NCBI GenBank assembly: GCA_963825345.1
Contig: CAWGSQ010000005.1
Coordinates: forward strand, 248,001 to 312,000
Source of the DNA: JACVRW01 sp963825345
GTDB lineage: Bacteria; Actinomycetota; Thermoleophilia; Solirubrobacterales; Thermoleophilaceae
DNA length: 64,000 bases
Direction of reading: 5' to 3'
Shown here piece by piece: positions 46,750 through 53,710 of this stretch (its first letter is position 1; the number at the start of each line of letters is the position of its first letter). Under the pieces are notes generated by a model. The model was not told the DNA's origin and made no database searches. It was given only the letters and a program-made list of their open reading frames with translations. The position numbers were made by a program, and so were the translations under genes.

Positions 46750-46816
46750 CTCGGAGCCGAAGCGAAGGGACGGAGGCGGTTGCTTCCGTGCATCTTCGGA
46801 GCGCTGAACCTCTCCG

Positions 46817-47950
46817 CTAGCGCCTCAGCGTGATGTCCTTGGTCGCCCGCGTAACCGCACCGTTCACGTCCTCGGCGAGGATCGTCAGCGTTGCGCGGAT
46901 CCGCTGGTCGTCGTGGAGGTACCGGCGCACCGGCATGCGCAGGCGCATCTCGGTGTTGACGGTGAGCGGCGTGATCGTGAGTGGCGTGCCCATGTCGTCG
47001 GCAAGCACGCGCTCCCGCCGCGGGAGGCCGAGCCGGCGCGCCTCGGCGGCTGAGACGGTCAGCTTCGCCACGATCGACGAGGCCGCCGAGAAGGTGATCG
47101 GCAGGCGGATCGGCTCGCCACGAAGGATCCGGGCGAGACCGCCTGGCGTGTTCGCCAACGGGCCGATCGTGACCGTGAGCGGCAGGCTGCCGACCGTGTC
47201 GCGCGGCGGACTGGACTGTCCGCCCGCGAGGACCTCGCAGTTCGGGTCAGCGGCGTCGTCGGCGTCCACCACTGCGCTGTCCAGGCCCTCGCCGCAGCCG
47301 ATGCTGTCGGGACCGCCGTCCACCGCGATCACCACGTCGTTGCCCCACTCGCTGGTGGCGCGCCGCTCGTCGCCGAGGAACGTGTCGACGCCGAGGCCGC
47401 CGGTCAGGCCGTCGTCGCCGGCGCCGCCGACCAGGAGGTCCGCCCCGTCGCCGCCGTCGAGGTTGTCCTCGTCGTCGAGGCCGTAGAGCATGTCGTCGCC
47501 CGACCCGCCCTTGATGTCGTCGGGATTGGTCGAGCCGTAGATCGTGTCGTTGCCGTCGCCGCCGTCGGCGACGATCCGCGGCTGTACGTCGTCCCAGGGC
47601 GCCGCGGTGAACGTGTCATCGCCCCCACCCAGGTTGACCCTCAGCGTGACCCTGTTCACCGGGTTCAGCGTGGGCGCGCCGCACGTGACGACGACCCGGG
47701 TGACGGCCCCGCCGCGCAGACGCCGGCAGCCGCGACCGGCGCGCAGCACGTCGCCGCGCGCCACCCAGAACGAAATCAACCGGCGGTTGTCGGTGCCCGC
47801 GTTACCGACGCGGTCACCGCGCGAGTCCGAGCTGAGCGTGACCGTGTTCCCGCTGCGCGAGACCCTCGCGTTCGCGAGCGCAGACGACGGGAGCACCGCG
47901 ACCACCAGGGCGAGCGCGAGGCCGAGCCCCAGATACTTTGATCGCGGCAA
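46817..47950 (-). CDS. secreted RTX-type calcium-binding protein
   Basis: 377 residues. A signal peptide (LGLGLALALVVAVLPSSALA) follows a short basic start. Residues ~133-190 carry RTX nonapeptides: GGDGNDTIYG, GGSGDDMLYG, LDGGDGADLLVGGAGDD and GGLGVDTFLGD, expected to form a Ca2+-bound beta roll. Before it lies a strand-rich domain (WVARGDVLRAGRGCRRLRGG), and after it a C-terminal domain (about 260-377) repeated in other secreted proteins of these bacteria. No protease, lipase or T1SS gene is adjacent; export is by Sec. The start is TTG with GGATGG about 7 nt upstream. Confidence 0.85.
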   Translation of the reverse strand: MPRSKYLGLGLALALVVAVLPSSALANARVSRSGNTVTLSSDSRGDRVGNAGTDNRRLISFWVARGDVLRAGRGCRRLRGGAVTRVVVTCGAPTLNPVNRVTLRVNLGGGDDTFTAAPWDDVQPRIVADGGDGNDTIYGSTNPDDIKGGSGDDMLYGLDDEDNLDGGDGADLLVGGAGDDGLTGGLGVDTFLGDERRATSEWGNDVVIAVDGGPDSIGCGEGLDSAVVDADDAADPNCEVLAGGQSSPPRDTVGSLPLTVTIGPLANTPGGLARILRGEPIRLPITFSAASSIVAKLTVSAAEARRLGLPRRERVLADDMGTPLTITPLTVNTEMRLRMPVRRYLHDDQRIRATLTILAEDVNGAVTRATKDITLRR

Positions 47951-47999
47951 GTCGTTCCATCCAACCTGACGCCGGTGGCCGCGTCAAGGCTGGCGGCTT

Positions 48000-48401
48000 C
48001 TAGATGTAGTACATCGGCGCGGCCGAGTCGCGCGTCTCGCGCTCGGCCACGTCGGCGATCGTCGTGCCGGCGAGGACGGCTCGGACGGCGTCGGCCGCCT
48101 CGGTCCAGATCGGGCCTGAGGCCGCTGCTTCCACGCCGAGCTCGCCCTCGAGCAGGTCCACAACCTCGAGCAGCGTGACCTCGCTCGGTGGGCGTGCGAA
48201 GCTGTAGCCGCCCTTCACGCCGCGCTGGGACTGGAGGATGCCGGCCCGCCGCAGGGTCGCGAACAGCCCCTCCAGGAACTGCACCGGGATCTCCCGCGCG
48301 CGTGCCAGATCGCCGATTGGCACGGGTGCCGAGTCGCCTCGGCGGGCGAGCTCGGACAACGCCCGGACGGCGTAAGGCGACTTGCTCGTTATCACCAGCA
48401 C
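48000..48401 (-). CDS. Rrf2-family transcriptional regulator
   Basis: 133 residues. The winged helix shows SPYAVRALSELARRG, VPIGDLARAREIPVQFLEGL, LRRAGILQSQRGVKGGYSFA and VTLLEVVDLLEG. The three Cys that bind an Fe-S cluster in IscR/NsrR are absent from the region after residue 85, so cluster sensing is unlikely. The frame is open upstream across the divergent gene; the GTG at 48401 is chosen because the family N-terminus starts there and TAGAGT lies 8 nt upstream. Its promoter overlaps that of the divergent VanZ gene, so autoregulation and cross-control are plausible. Confidence 0.88.
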   Translation of the reverse strand: MLVITSKSPYAVRALSELARRGDSAPVPIGDLARAREIPVQFLEGLFATLRRAGILQSQRGVKGGYSFARPPSEVTLLEVVDLLEGELGVEAAASGPIWTEAADAVRAVLAGTTIADVAERETRDSAAPMYYI

Positions 48402-48409
48402 CGAAAGTG

Positions 48410-48419
48410 ACTCTACGGT
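48410..48419. promoter_or_regulatory. bidirectional -10 element (Rrf2 regulator / VanZ gene)
   Basis: ACTCTACGGT gives TAGAGT on the minus strand (48410-48415, 8 nt to GTG 48401) and TACGGT on the plus strand (48414-48419, 6 nt to ATG 48426). The two boxes share the central TA. Confidence 0.6.
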
Positions 48420-48425
48420 ATGGGA

Positions 48426-48803
48426 ATGCGCCCTCTGCGACTCGACCTGTGGCTCCCGCCACTGCTCCTCATGGGCGTGATCTTCTTCCTCTCCCACCAG
48501 CCGAGCCTCGACTCGGGCCTGGGTTTGCTCGACACGATCGGCCGCAAGCTGATCCACTTCGCCGAGTACGCGCTGCTCACGTTCCTGTGGTGGCGCGCGC
48601 TCGTGAGCGTGACGACCCCGGGCCGAGCCGCTCTCTTCGCGTTCCTGCTCGCGAGCGGCTACGCCGTCACTGACGAGTACCACCAGACCTTTGTGGAGGG
48701 TCGGCACGGCAGCCCCGTCGATTGGGCGATCGACTCCGCGGGCGCCGCCGTCGCGGCGCTGAAGCTGCGGAGCGTTCGGGTCCGGGACAGAGCGGCCGCC
48801 TGA
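48426..48803 (+). CDS. VanZ-family membrane protein
   Basis: 125 residues from the ATG at 48426 (or 127 from an ATG at 48420). Four hydrophobic segments with family motifs FFLSHQPSLDSG, KLIHFAEYALLTFLWWRA, GYAVTDEYHQTFVEGRHGSP and VDWAIDSAGAAVAA. VanZ-like proteins contribute to glycopeptide tolerance in some hosts, but most are of unknown role in the envelope. It overlaps the following histidine kinase gene by 1 nt (TGATG), so the two are coupled. The 48426 start is favoured by TACGGT 6 nt upstream. Confidence 0.88.
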   Translation: MRPLRLDLWLPPLLLMGVIFFLSHQPSLDSGLGLLDTIGRKLIHFAEYALLTFLWWRALVSVTTPGRAALFAFLLASGYAVTDEYHQTFVEGRHGSPVDWAIDSAGAAVAALKLRSVRVRDRAAA

Positions 48804-49963
48804 TGCGCCGGATCCCGATCGAGTCGGCCGCGCCGATGGTGGTCTTCGCGATCGCGCGGCTCGCCGTGGCGGTGGTGGCACTCACGGCCGTCGCGATCGT
48901 CGACTTTCCTCACAGGGGGGCGGCGGCCGTGGTGCTCGCCCTGTTCGTCGCATGGGCGATCGGCGTCCTGGTGATAGCTCGACGCGACCCCGACAGGATC
49001 GTCACCCCGCTCGTCGCTGCCGGTGACTTCGCCCTGCTCCTGGCCCTCGAGCTCGTGGCGCCAGACGCGCTCGGGACCGTCCGCCTCGTCGCGCTCTTCC
49101 TAATTGCCGCCCACGCTCACTTCCAGGGCGAGCGGCGTGGTCTGGCCGTCGCAGCGATCGGGTCGACAACCCTGGTCGCGGGGTCCGCCCTGCGCGGCGA
49201 CTCGTCGTTCGGCTCCGACGTGCTCGCCTTCTACGAGGCCGTGTTCATCCTTTCCGCGCTTGCCACCGCGGTGGTGGTGGGGCTGCTGAGGACCTCAGAG
49301 TCGGCGTCGCGCCTGCGCGCCCGCGGGCTGTCCCGCCGGACGATGCAGGCCGAGAGCGAGGTGCGGCGGCGGGTGGCGGAGTCGATCCACGACGGTCCCG
49401 TCCAGGAGCTGATCGGGCTCGACATGATCCTGTCGGCGGCGCACAACGCGGCCGAGAACGGGCGCGGCGCCGAGGCCGCCGGGCTCATCGACGAGGCCCG
49501 CGAGCTCGGCATGCGCAACCTGCGCGCCCTGCGCGACGAAATAGTCGACCTCGGCCCCCACGCGTTCCAGGAGATCAGCTTCGAGACCGCGATCGAGAAC
49601 TGCCTCCCGGTCTGGCGGCGCCGCTACGGCTTCGAGGTCGGACTCGCGATCGAGCGGATCGACATGCCACCCGAGATGAGGGGCCACCTCTTCCGGATCG
49701 CTCAGGAGGCCGTGGTGAACGCGGGCCGCCACGCCGAGGCCCAGGCGGTGTCGGTCTCGCTCAGGACGGTGGGCCGCCAGGTGGAGCTGCGCGTGACCGA
49801 CGATGGCCACGGCTTCGACGGAACCGATCCCTTCGGCGCCGGGGAGCCCGGGCACCTCGGCCTCGCCAGCATGCGCGAGCGCGCCGAGCTGATGGACGGC
49901 ACGCTCGACATCGAGACCTCCGAGCGAGGCACGCGTGTGCTGATGCTCGCGCCGCTCAACTGA
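48803..49963 (+). CDS. membrane sensor histidine kinase (NarL/DesK type)
   Basis: 386 residues. Five or six membrane helices occupy about 10-165 with no large external domain. The HisKA_3 dimerisation helix has the phosphorylated His196 in AESIHDGPVQELIGLDMILS. The HATPase domain shows FRIAQEAVVNAGRHAEA (N box) and VTDDGHGFDG and GHLGLASMRERAELMDG (G boxes). Kinases of this class normally pair with a REC-LuxR response regulator. None is adjacent; the convergent gene encodes an HDOD-LuxR protein without a receiver domain. Coupled to the VanZ gene. Confidence 0.92.
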   Translation: MRRIPIESAAPMVVFAIARLAVAVVALTAVAIVDFPHRGAAAVVLALFVAWAIGVLVIARRDPDRIVTPLVAAGDFALLLALELVAPDALGTVRLVALFLIAAHAHFQGERRGLAVAAIGSTTLVAGSALRGDSSFGSDVLAFYEAVFILSALATAVVVGLLRTSESASRLRARGLSRRTMQAESEVRRRVAESIHDGPVQELIGLDMILSAAHNAAENGRGAEAAGLIDEARELGMRNLRALRDEIVDLGPHAFQEISFETAIENCLPVWRRRYGFEVGLAIERIDMPPEMRGHLFRIAQEAVVNAGRHAEAQAVSVSLRTVGRQVELRVTDDGHGFDGTDPFGAGEPGHLGLASMRERAELMDGTLDIETSERGTRVLMLAPLN

Positions 49964-49979
49964 GCCGCGCGGAGCGGCT
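49963..49979. terminator. short hairpin between convergent genes
   Basis: AGCCGC and GCGGCT arms with a GCGGA loop fill the 14-bp gap between the kinase stop and the HDOD-LuxR stop. Weak, without a T-tract. Confidence 0.35.
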
Positions 49980-51054
49980 AGATCCAGCCGCGCTCGGTGG
50001 CGATCAGGACCGCCTGTGCGCGGTCAACCGCGCCGAGCTTTGCGTACGTGTTGTGGAGGTGCGTGCGGACCGTGCTCGTGGAGAGCTCGAGCTCGTGCGC
50101 GATCTGCTTGTAGACCTTGCCCTCGGCGAGTCGCTTGAGCACCTCGACCTCGCGGGTCGAGAGCGGGCACGGGTCGACGTTGCGCTTGGCGTTGCCGGTT
50201 CCCTGCGGAAGCTCGTACATCACCGAGCGAAGCTGCTCGGTCGTGAGGCCGCAGGCGCGCGCCGCCTGGAGAAGTTGCTTGGGGTTGACCGCCTGTGAGT
50301 GGCCGTAGTGAGCGAGCATGTCGGCCAGGCGGACGAGCGCGGCCTCGCCCTCGGCGTCGTCGGCGTGATGGCGCTCGATGGCCGTGGCGAGCCGGTTCGG
50401 CAGGGCCCAGCGGCGGGCGAGCACGCCGCCGACGAGCGCGTGGTCGACACCCAGCTCGAGGCGCTCCTTGTGGAGGCGCTCCTCGGGGGTGCGAGCGGCG
50501 CCGTGGATCTGCGAGGGGTAGCCGGGGTAGGCGTGAGTGAGGACGAGCTTGCCGATGTCGTGCAGCAGGGCGGTCACTAGGAGCTGGTCGCGGTCCTCGT
50601 ACTCCATCTCACGCGCTAGGCGGTCTGCGGCGGACTGTGTGGCGACGGCGTGGAGGCGGAAGCGCTCCGGCATCAGGTCCCAGCCGGGCGTGCGCTCGAA
50701 GAAATCGAAGGTGGCGGTGCGGGCTGCGAGCGTCTCGACGCCCTCGGGCGAGAGCACCTCGACGGCCTCGGGAATGCTGGCGATCTTGCCCTTCTTGCGC
50801 TGCGCGGTGCGGTTGGCGATCCGGAGCACGGTGATCACGAGCGCGACGTCAGATTCGACTGCCTGAACGACCTCTCCGACCGAGGAGCGATCCTCGCGAA
50901 CTACCCGAAGAACTCGGTTGCGCGACTCCGCCAGAGCTGGGAAAGCTTCGAGCGCTTCGAAGGCAGCGGTGAGCCTGCGCCCATGGCCTTCGTTGTGGCG
51001 CGCCGCGGCCGAATCCTGGCCGGGGGCCTGCTTGATGGAGGGTGCGGCTTCCAC
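49978..51054 (-). CDS. HDOD-domain protein with C-terminal LuxR-type DNA-binding domain
   Basis: 358 residues from the GTG at 51054. An HDOD/HD-like domain (about 25-250) has FPALAESRNRVLRVVRED, VESDVALVITVLRIANRTAQ, LVTALLHDIGKLVLTHAYPG and ATAIERHHADDAEGEAALVR; the HD pair and distal HH are kept, so metal-dependent phosphohydrolase activity is conceivable. The last ~65 residues are a LuxR HTH: LSTREVEVLKRLAEGKVYKQ and STSTVRTHLHNTYAKLG. There is no receiver domain. GTG 51060 is an alternative start, and an open frame to 51180 overlaps gltX. TACCCC lies 8 nt before 51054. Confidence 0.88.
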   Translation of the reverse strand: MEAAPSIKQAPGQDSAAARHNEGHGRRLTAAFEALEAFPALAESRNRVLRVVREDRSSVGEVVQAVESDVALVITVLRIANRTAQRKKGKIASIPEAVEVLSPEGVETLAARTATFDFFERTPGWDLMPERFRLHAVATQSAADRLAREMEYEDRDQLLVTALLHDIGKLVLTHAYPGYPSQIHGAARTPEERLHKERLELGVDHALVGGVLARRWALPNRLATAIERHHADDAEGEAALVRLADMLAHYGHSQAVNPKQLLQAARACGLTTEQLRSVMYELPQGTGNAKRNVDPCPLSTREVEVLKRLAEGKVYKQIAHELELSTSTVRTHLHNTYAKLGAVDRAQAVLIATERGWI

Positions 51055-51103
51055 AGTCACCCGGGGTATCGGCAGGGGTGGACGAAAGGTTGAGGGCTTT
51101 CGT

Positions 51104-52363
51104 TTAGGCCGGCTCGGATTCGGCTCTCTGAAGCGCCTTATCGATGCGGGTGAGGGTCTCGTCCCGGCCGAGCGCCGCAACCGACTCGAAGATGCCTGGG
51201 GACACCGTTGTTCCCGTTAAGGCCACACGAATCGGCTGGTAAACCTCCTTGGGCTTCACGCCCAGTTCGTCGACTCGCGCGCGCAGGACAGCCTCGATCG
51301 CGTCGACGTTCCATTCAACGTTCGCGAGGTCGTCACGCACCGCGCTCAGGTGCTCCGATCTCCCCCACTGCCGCCACGCCTTCTCCTGCGGCTCGGCCGC
51401 CGGATCGATGAGCGGGCCGGCGAGGTCCCAGAAGTCACGCAGCGTCTGCATCTTCTCGCGCGAGATCTCCACGACCGCGATCGGGATGTCGTCGCGGTCA
51501 TAGAACTCCTGGAGCCGGCGGTGCAGGTCCTCCAGCGGCAGCTCGCGCATGTAGCGCCCGTTCATCCAGCGCAGCTTCTGCTCGTCGAACACGGCGGGGT
51601 TCTTCGACACGCGCTCGAGGGCGAAGCGCTCCACCAGCTCGGGAGTCGTCATCAGCGTGGTGGTCTCGTCGTAGCCCCAGCCGAGCAGCGCGATGTAGTT
51701 GCGCACGGCCTCGGGCAGATAGCCGTCCTCGCGCACTCCCTGTACCGACGCCGCGCCGTGGCGCTTCGACAGCTTCTTCCCGTCCGGGCCGTGCAGCAGC
51801 GGGATGTGCGCGTACACCGGCGGCTCCTCGCCAAGTCCGCGCAGGATCATCACCTGCCGCGGCGTGTTCGACACGTGGTCCTGTCCCCGCACCACGTGCG
51901 TGATGCCCATGTCGCGATCGTCCACGGCCACCGCCAGGTTGTAGAGCGGGCTGCCGTCGGAGCGCTGGATCACGAAGTCCTTGATCGCCGAGTACGGGTT
52001 CGTCACGTCACCGAGGACCACGTCGTGGAAGGTGATCTCCCCCTCCTCCGGGACGCGGAAGCGAACGGCGCCCTCGTCCTCGTAGGCGTTCCCCGACTCG
52101 AGCAGCTGGTCGACGGCGGCCTTGTGACGGTCGCGCCGCTCCCACTGCGAGATCGGCCCCTCGTCCCAGTCCAGTTCGAGCCAGCGCAGGGCGTCGAGGA
52201 TCAGCTCCACGTTCTCGGGCGTCGAGCGCTCGCGGTCGGTGTCCTCGATGCGCAGCACGAATTCGCCGCCCGATCCGCGCGCGAGGAGCCAGTTGTACAG
52301 TGCCGTCCTCGCGCCGCCGATGTGCAGCACGCCTGTTGGAGAAGGCGCGAAACGTACCCTCAT
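51104..52363 (-). CDS. gltX: glutamyl-tRNA synthetase
   Basis: 419 residues, shorter than the usual ~470-490. RFAPSPTGVLHIGGARTALY holds the HIGH-type motif (HIGG, 14-17) and GPDGKKLSKRHG the KMSKS-type motif (KLSKR, 197-201). IEDTDRERS and NYIALLGWGYDETTTLMT are canonical. The segment between the ERRDRHK helix and FRVPEEGE lacks the Cys-rich zinc insert seen in many GluRS. With gatCAB in the window it is probably non-discriminating and also charges tRNA(Gln). Its TAGCAT box lies 8 nt before the ATG and overlaps the start codon of the divergent nfo gene. Confidence 0.95.
   Translation of the reverse strand: MRVRFAPSPTGVLHIGGARTALYNWLLARGSGGEFVLRIEDTDRERSTPENVELILDALRWLELDWDEGPISQWERRDRHKAAVDQLLESGNAYEDEGAVRFRVPEEGEITFHDVVLGDVTNPYSAIKDFVIQRSDGSPLYNLAVAVDDRDMGITHVVRGQDHVSNTPRQVMILRGLGEEPPVYAHIPLLHGPDGKKLSKRHGAASVQGVREDGYLPEAVRNYIALLGWGYDETTTLMTTPELVERFALERVSKNPAVFDEQKLRWMNGRYMRELPLEDLHRRLQEFYDRDDIPIAVVEISREKMQTLRDFWDLAGPLIDPAAEPQEKAWRQWGRSEHLSAVRDDLANVEWNVDAIEAVLRARVDELGVKPKEVYQPIRVALTGTTVSPGIFESVAALGRDETLTRIDKALQRAESEPA
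52355..52360 (+). promoter_or_regulatory. -10 box TACCCT for nfo
   Basis: TACCCT lies 11 nt before the nfo ATG at 52372 and inside the first codons of gltX. The spacing is slightly longer than for other leaderless genes here. Confidence 0.4.
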
Positions 52364-52371
52364 CGGCAGCG

Positions 52372-52377
52372 ATGCTA
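52372..52377 (-). promoter_or_regulatory. -10 box TAGCAT for gltX
   Basis: TAGCAT on the minus strand, 8 nt from the gltX ATG. Its bases include the ATG of nfo on the plus strand, so the two genes share start-site DNA. Confidence 0.55.
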
Positions 52378-53247
52378 GTTGGAGCTCACGTATCTACGGC
52401 AGGCGGCCTCGTGCAGGCGCACGAGCGGGCCGTCGAGCGCGGCTGCGAGGCGATGCAGGTGTTCAACCAGTCGCCGCGCCAGTGGCGCCCCACGCGCTGG
52501 AAGCCGGACGACGTGGCCGAGTTCCTGTCGCTCCGCAGGGACAGCCCGGTCCGGTCGGTCACGATCCACGCCGTCTACCTGATCAACCCGGCGACCAAGG
52601 ACCGGGAGATGCGAAAGAAGTCCGCCGCCTCGCTGATCCACGCCCTGCGCATGGGCGACGAGATCAGGGCCGACGGCGTGGTCGTACACCCGGGCTCGAC
52701 CGTTGGCGAGCCGCAGGAGGAGGCCCTGCCGCGGGTGGGCGAGATGGTGAAGCACGTCCTTTCAGAGTCGGACAGCTGCCGCCTCCTGCTGGAGAACACC
52801 GCCGGGGCCGGCAACACGCTTGGCCGCTCGTTCGAGGAGCTGCGCGAGCTGATCGACCTCGCAGGCGGTGACAAGCGCATCGGCCTCTGCCTCGACTCGT
52901 GCCACATGTGGGCGTCGGGCTTCGACATCGCAACGGCAGACAAGCTCACCGAGGTGGTCGAGAGCTACTCGAAGATCATCGGCCTGCGGCGCCTCAGGTG
53001 CCTGCACGTGAACGACTCGCTCACTGCGCTCGGCTCGAACCGCGACCGCCACGCGCCACCCGGCGACGGAGAGATCGGCGCACGCGGCTGCGCGGCCTTC
53101 CTCTCGGAGCCGCGCTTCGAGAAGCTGCCGGCGCTCTTCGAGGGCCCGGGTGTGAGCGGCCACGCGCCCGAGAAGGTGGACGTGGACAAGATGAAGAAGC
53201 TGCGCGCGCAGGGGCTCCGCTCGCGCAGGCGCCGCTCTCGGTCCTAG
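52372..53247 (+). CDS. nfo: deoxyribonuclease IV (AP endonuclease)
   Basis: TIM-barrel, zinc-dependent endonuclease of base-excision repair. 291 residues. GAHVSTAGGLVQAHERAVER, MQVFNQSPRQWRP, HAVYLINPATKDREMRKKS, VVHPGSTVGEPQEEALPRV, LLLENTAGAGNTLGRSFEEL, CLDSCHMWASGFDI and HVNDSLTALGSNRDRHAPPG supply the metal-binding His/Glu/Asp set. The basic C-terminal tail (RSRRRRSRS) may bind DNA. The ATG at 52372 is used because homology begins there; upstream in-frame codons lie inside gltX. Start codons of gltX and nfo are 8 bp apart. Confidence 0.95.
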   Translation: MLVGAHVSTAGGLVQAHERAVERGCEAMQVFNQSPRQWRPTRWKPDDVAEFLSLRRDSPVRSVTIHAVYLINPATKDREMRKKSAASLIHALRMGDEIRADGVVVHPGSTVGEPQEEALPRVGEMVKHVLSESDSCRLLLENTAGAGNTLGRSFEELRELIDLAGGDKRIGLCLDSCHMWASGFDIATADKLTEVVESYSKIIGLRRLRCLHVNDSLTALGSNRDRHAPPGDGEIGARGCAAFLSEPRFEKLPALFEGPGVSGHAPEKVDVDKMKKLRAQGLRSRRRRSRS

Positions 53248-53281
53248 GCGCTGCGTTGGTGGCGCGCCGTGCGCCCGGCAG

Positions 53282-53683
53282 CTACAGGTTGTCGCGCAGA
53301 TCGAACGCGGCGTCGCCCGCCGCGTCGGCGCTCGGCTTTGTGAAGAAGCCGGGGTTCACGCAGTCGAAGGCCTCCGTGTAGCCGTCGTAGGCGCGCTCCA
53401 CGGATGCGCGGCACTGCGGCAGCGGGACGCCGGTCATCTTCACTCCGCCGAAGCCGTGGCGGGTGCGCTCGGCCTGGTCGAACATCTCGCGGTCGATCTC
53501 GCCGCGGAAGACCTTGTTCATGCAGCCCATGTAGCGGCGGCCGGTGTCCTCGTCGTCGTAGAGGTAGAGGTACTGGCAGCCCGACGCGATGCAGCCCGAC
53601 GGATGCACCACGCGGTCGCAGAACGAGCAGCACTGGCGGCACTCGTGGAGCTCCGGAGCGGTGCGTGCTGGGACGGGTTGCAC
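53282..53683 (-). CDS. cysteine-rich protein of unknown function
   Basis: 133 residues from a GTG. The N-terminal half has CRQCCSFCDRVVHPSGCIAS and GCQYLYLYDDEDTGRRYMGC, giving seven Cys with CxxCxxC and two later Cys, compatible with an Fe-S or Zn site. The middle reads MNKVFRGEIDREMFDQAERT, and a later CRASVERAYDGYTEAFDCVN adds two more Cys. No signal peptide or membrane segment. I do not recognise the family. TACACT lies 7 nt before the GTG, supporting a real gene between nfo and dnaE. Confidence 0.8.
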   Translation of the reverse strand: MQPVPARTAPELHECRQCCSFCDRVVHPSGCIASGCQYLYLYDDEDTGRRYMGCMNKVFRGEIDREMFDQAERTRHGFGGVKMTGVPLPQCRASVERAYDGYTEAFDCVNPGFFTKPSADAAGDAAFDLRDNL

Positions 53684-53690
53684 GAGGTGG

Positions 53691-53696
53691 AGTGTA
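53691..53696 (-). promoter_or_regulatory. -10 box TACACT for the Cys-rich protein
   Basis: TACACT on the minus strand with 7 nt to the GTG at 53683, in the 27-bp gap after dnaE. Confidence 0.55.
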
Positions 53697-53710
53697 GAGC
53701 GGCTGGGAGG

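Noticed and set aside
47366..47560. Regular repeats that could be taken for a CRISPR-like array
   Set aside because: The periodicity is that of RTX nonapeptide codons inside an open secreted-protein gene; there are no constant repeats with variable spacers.
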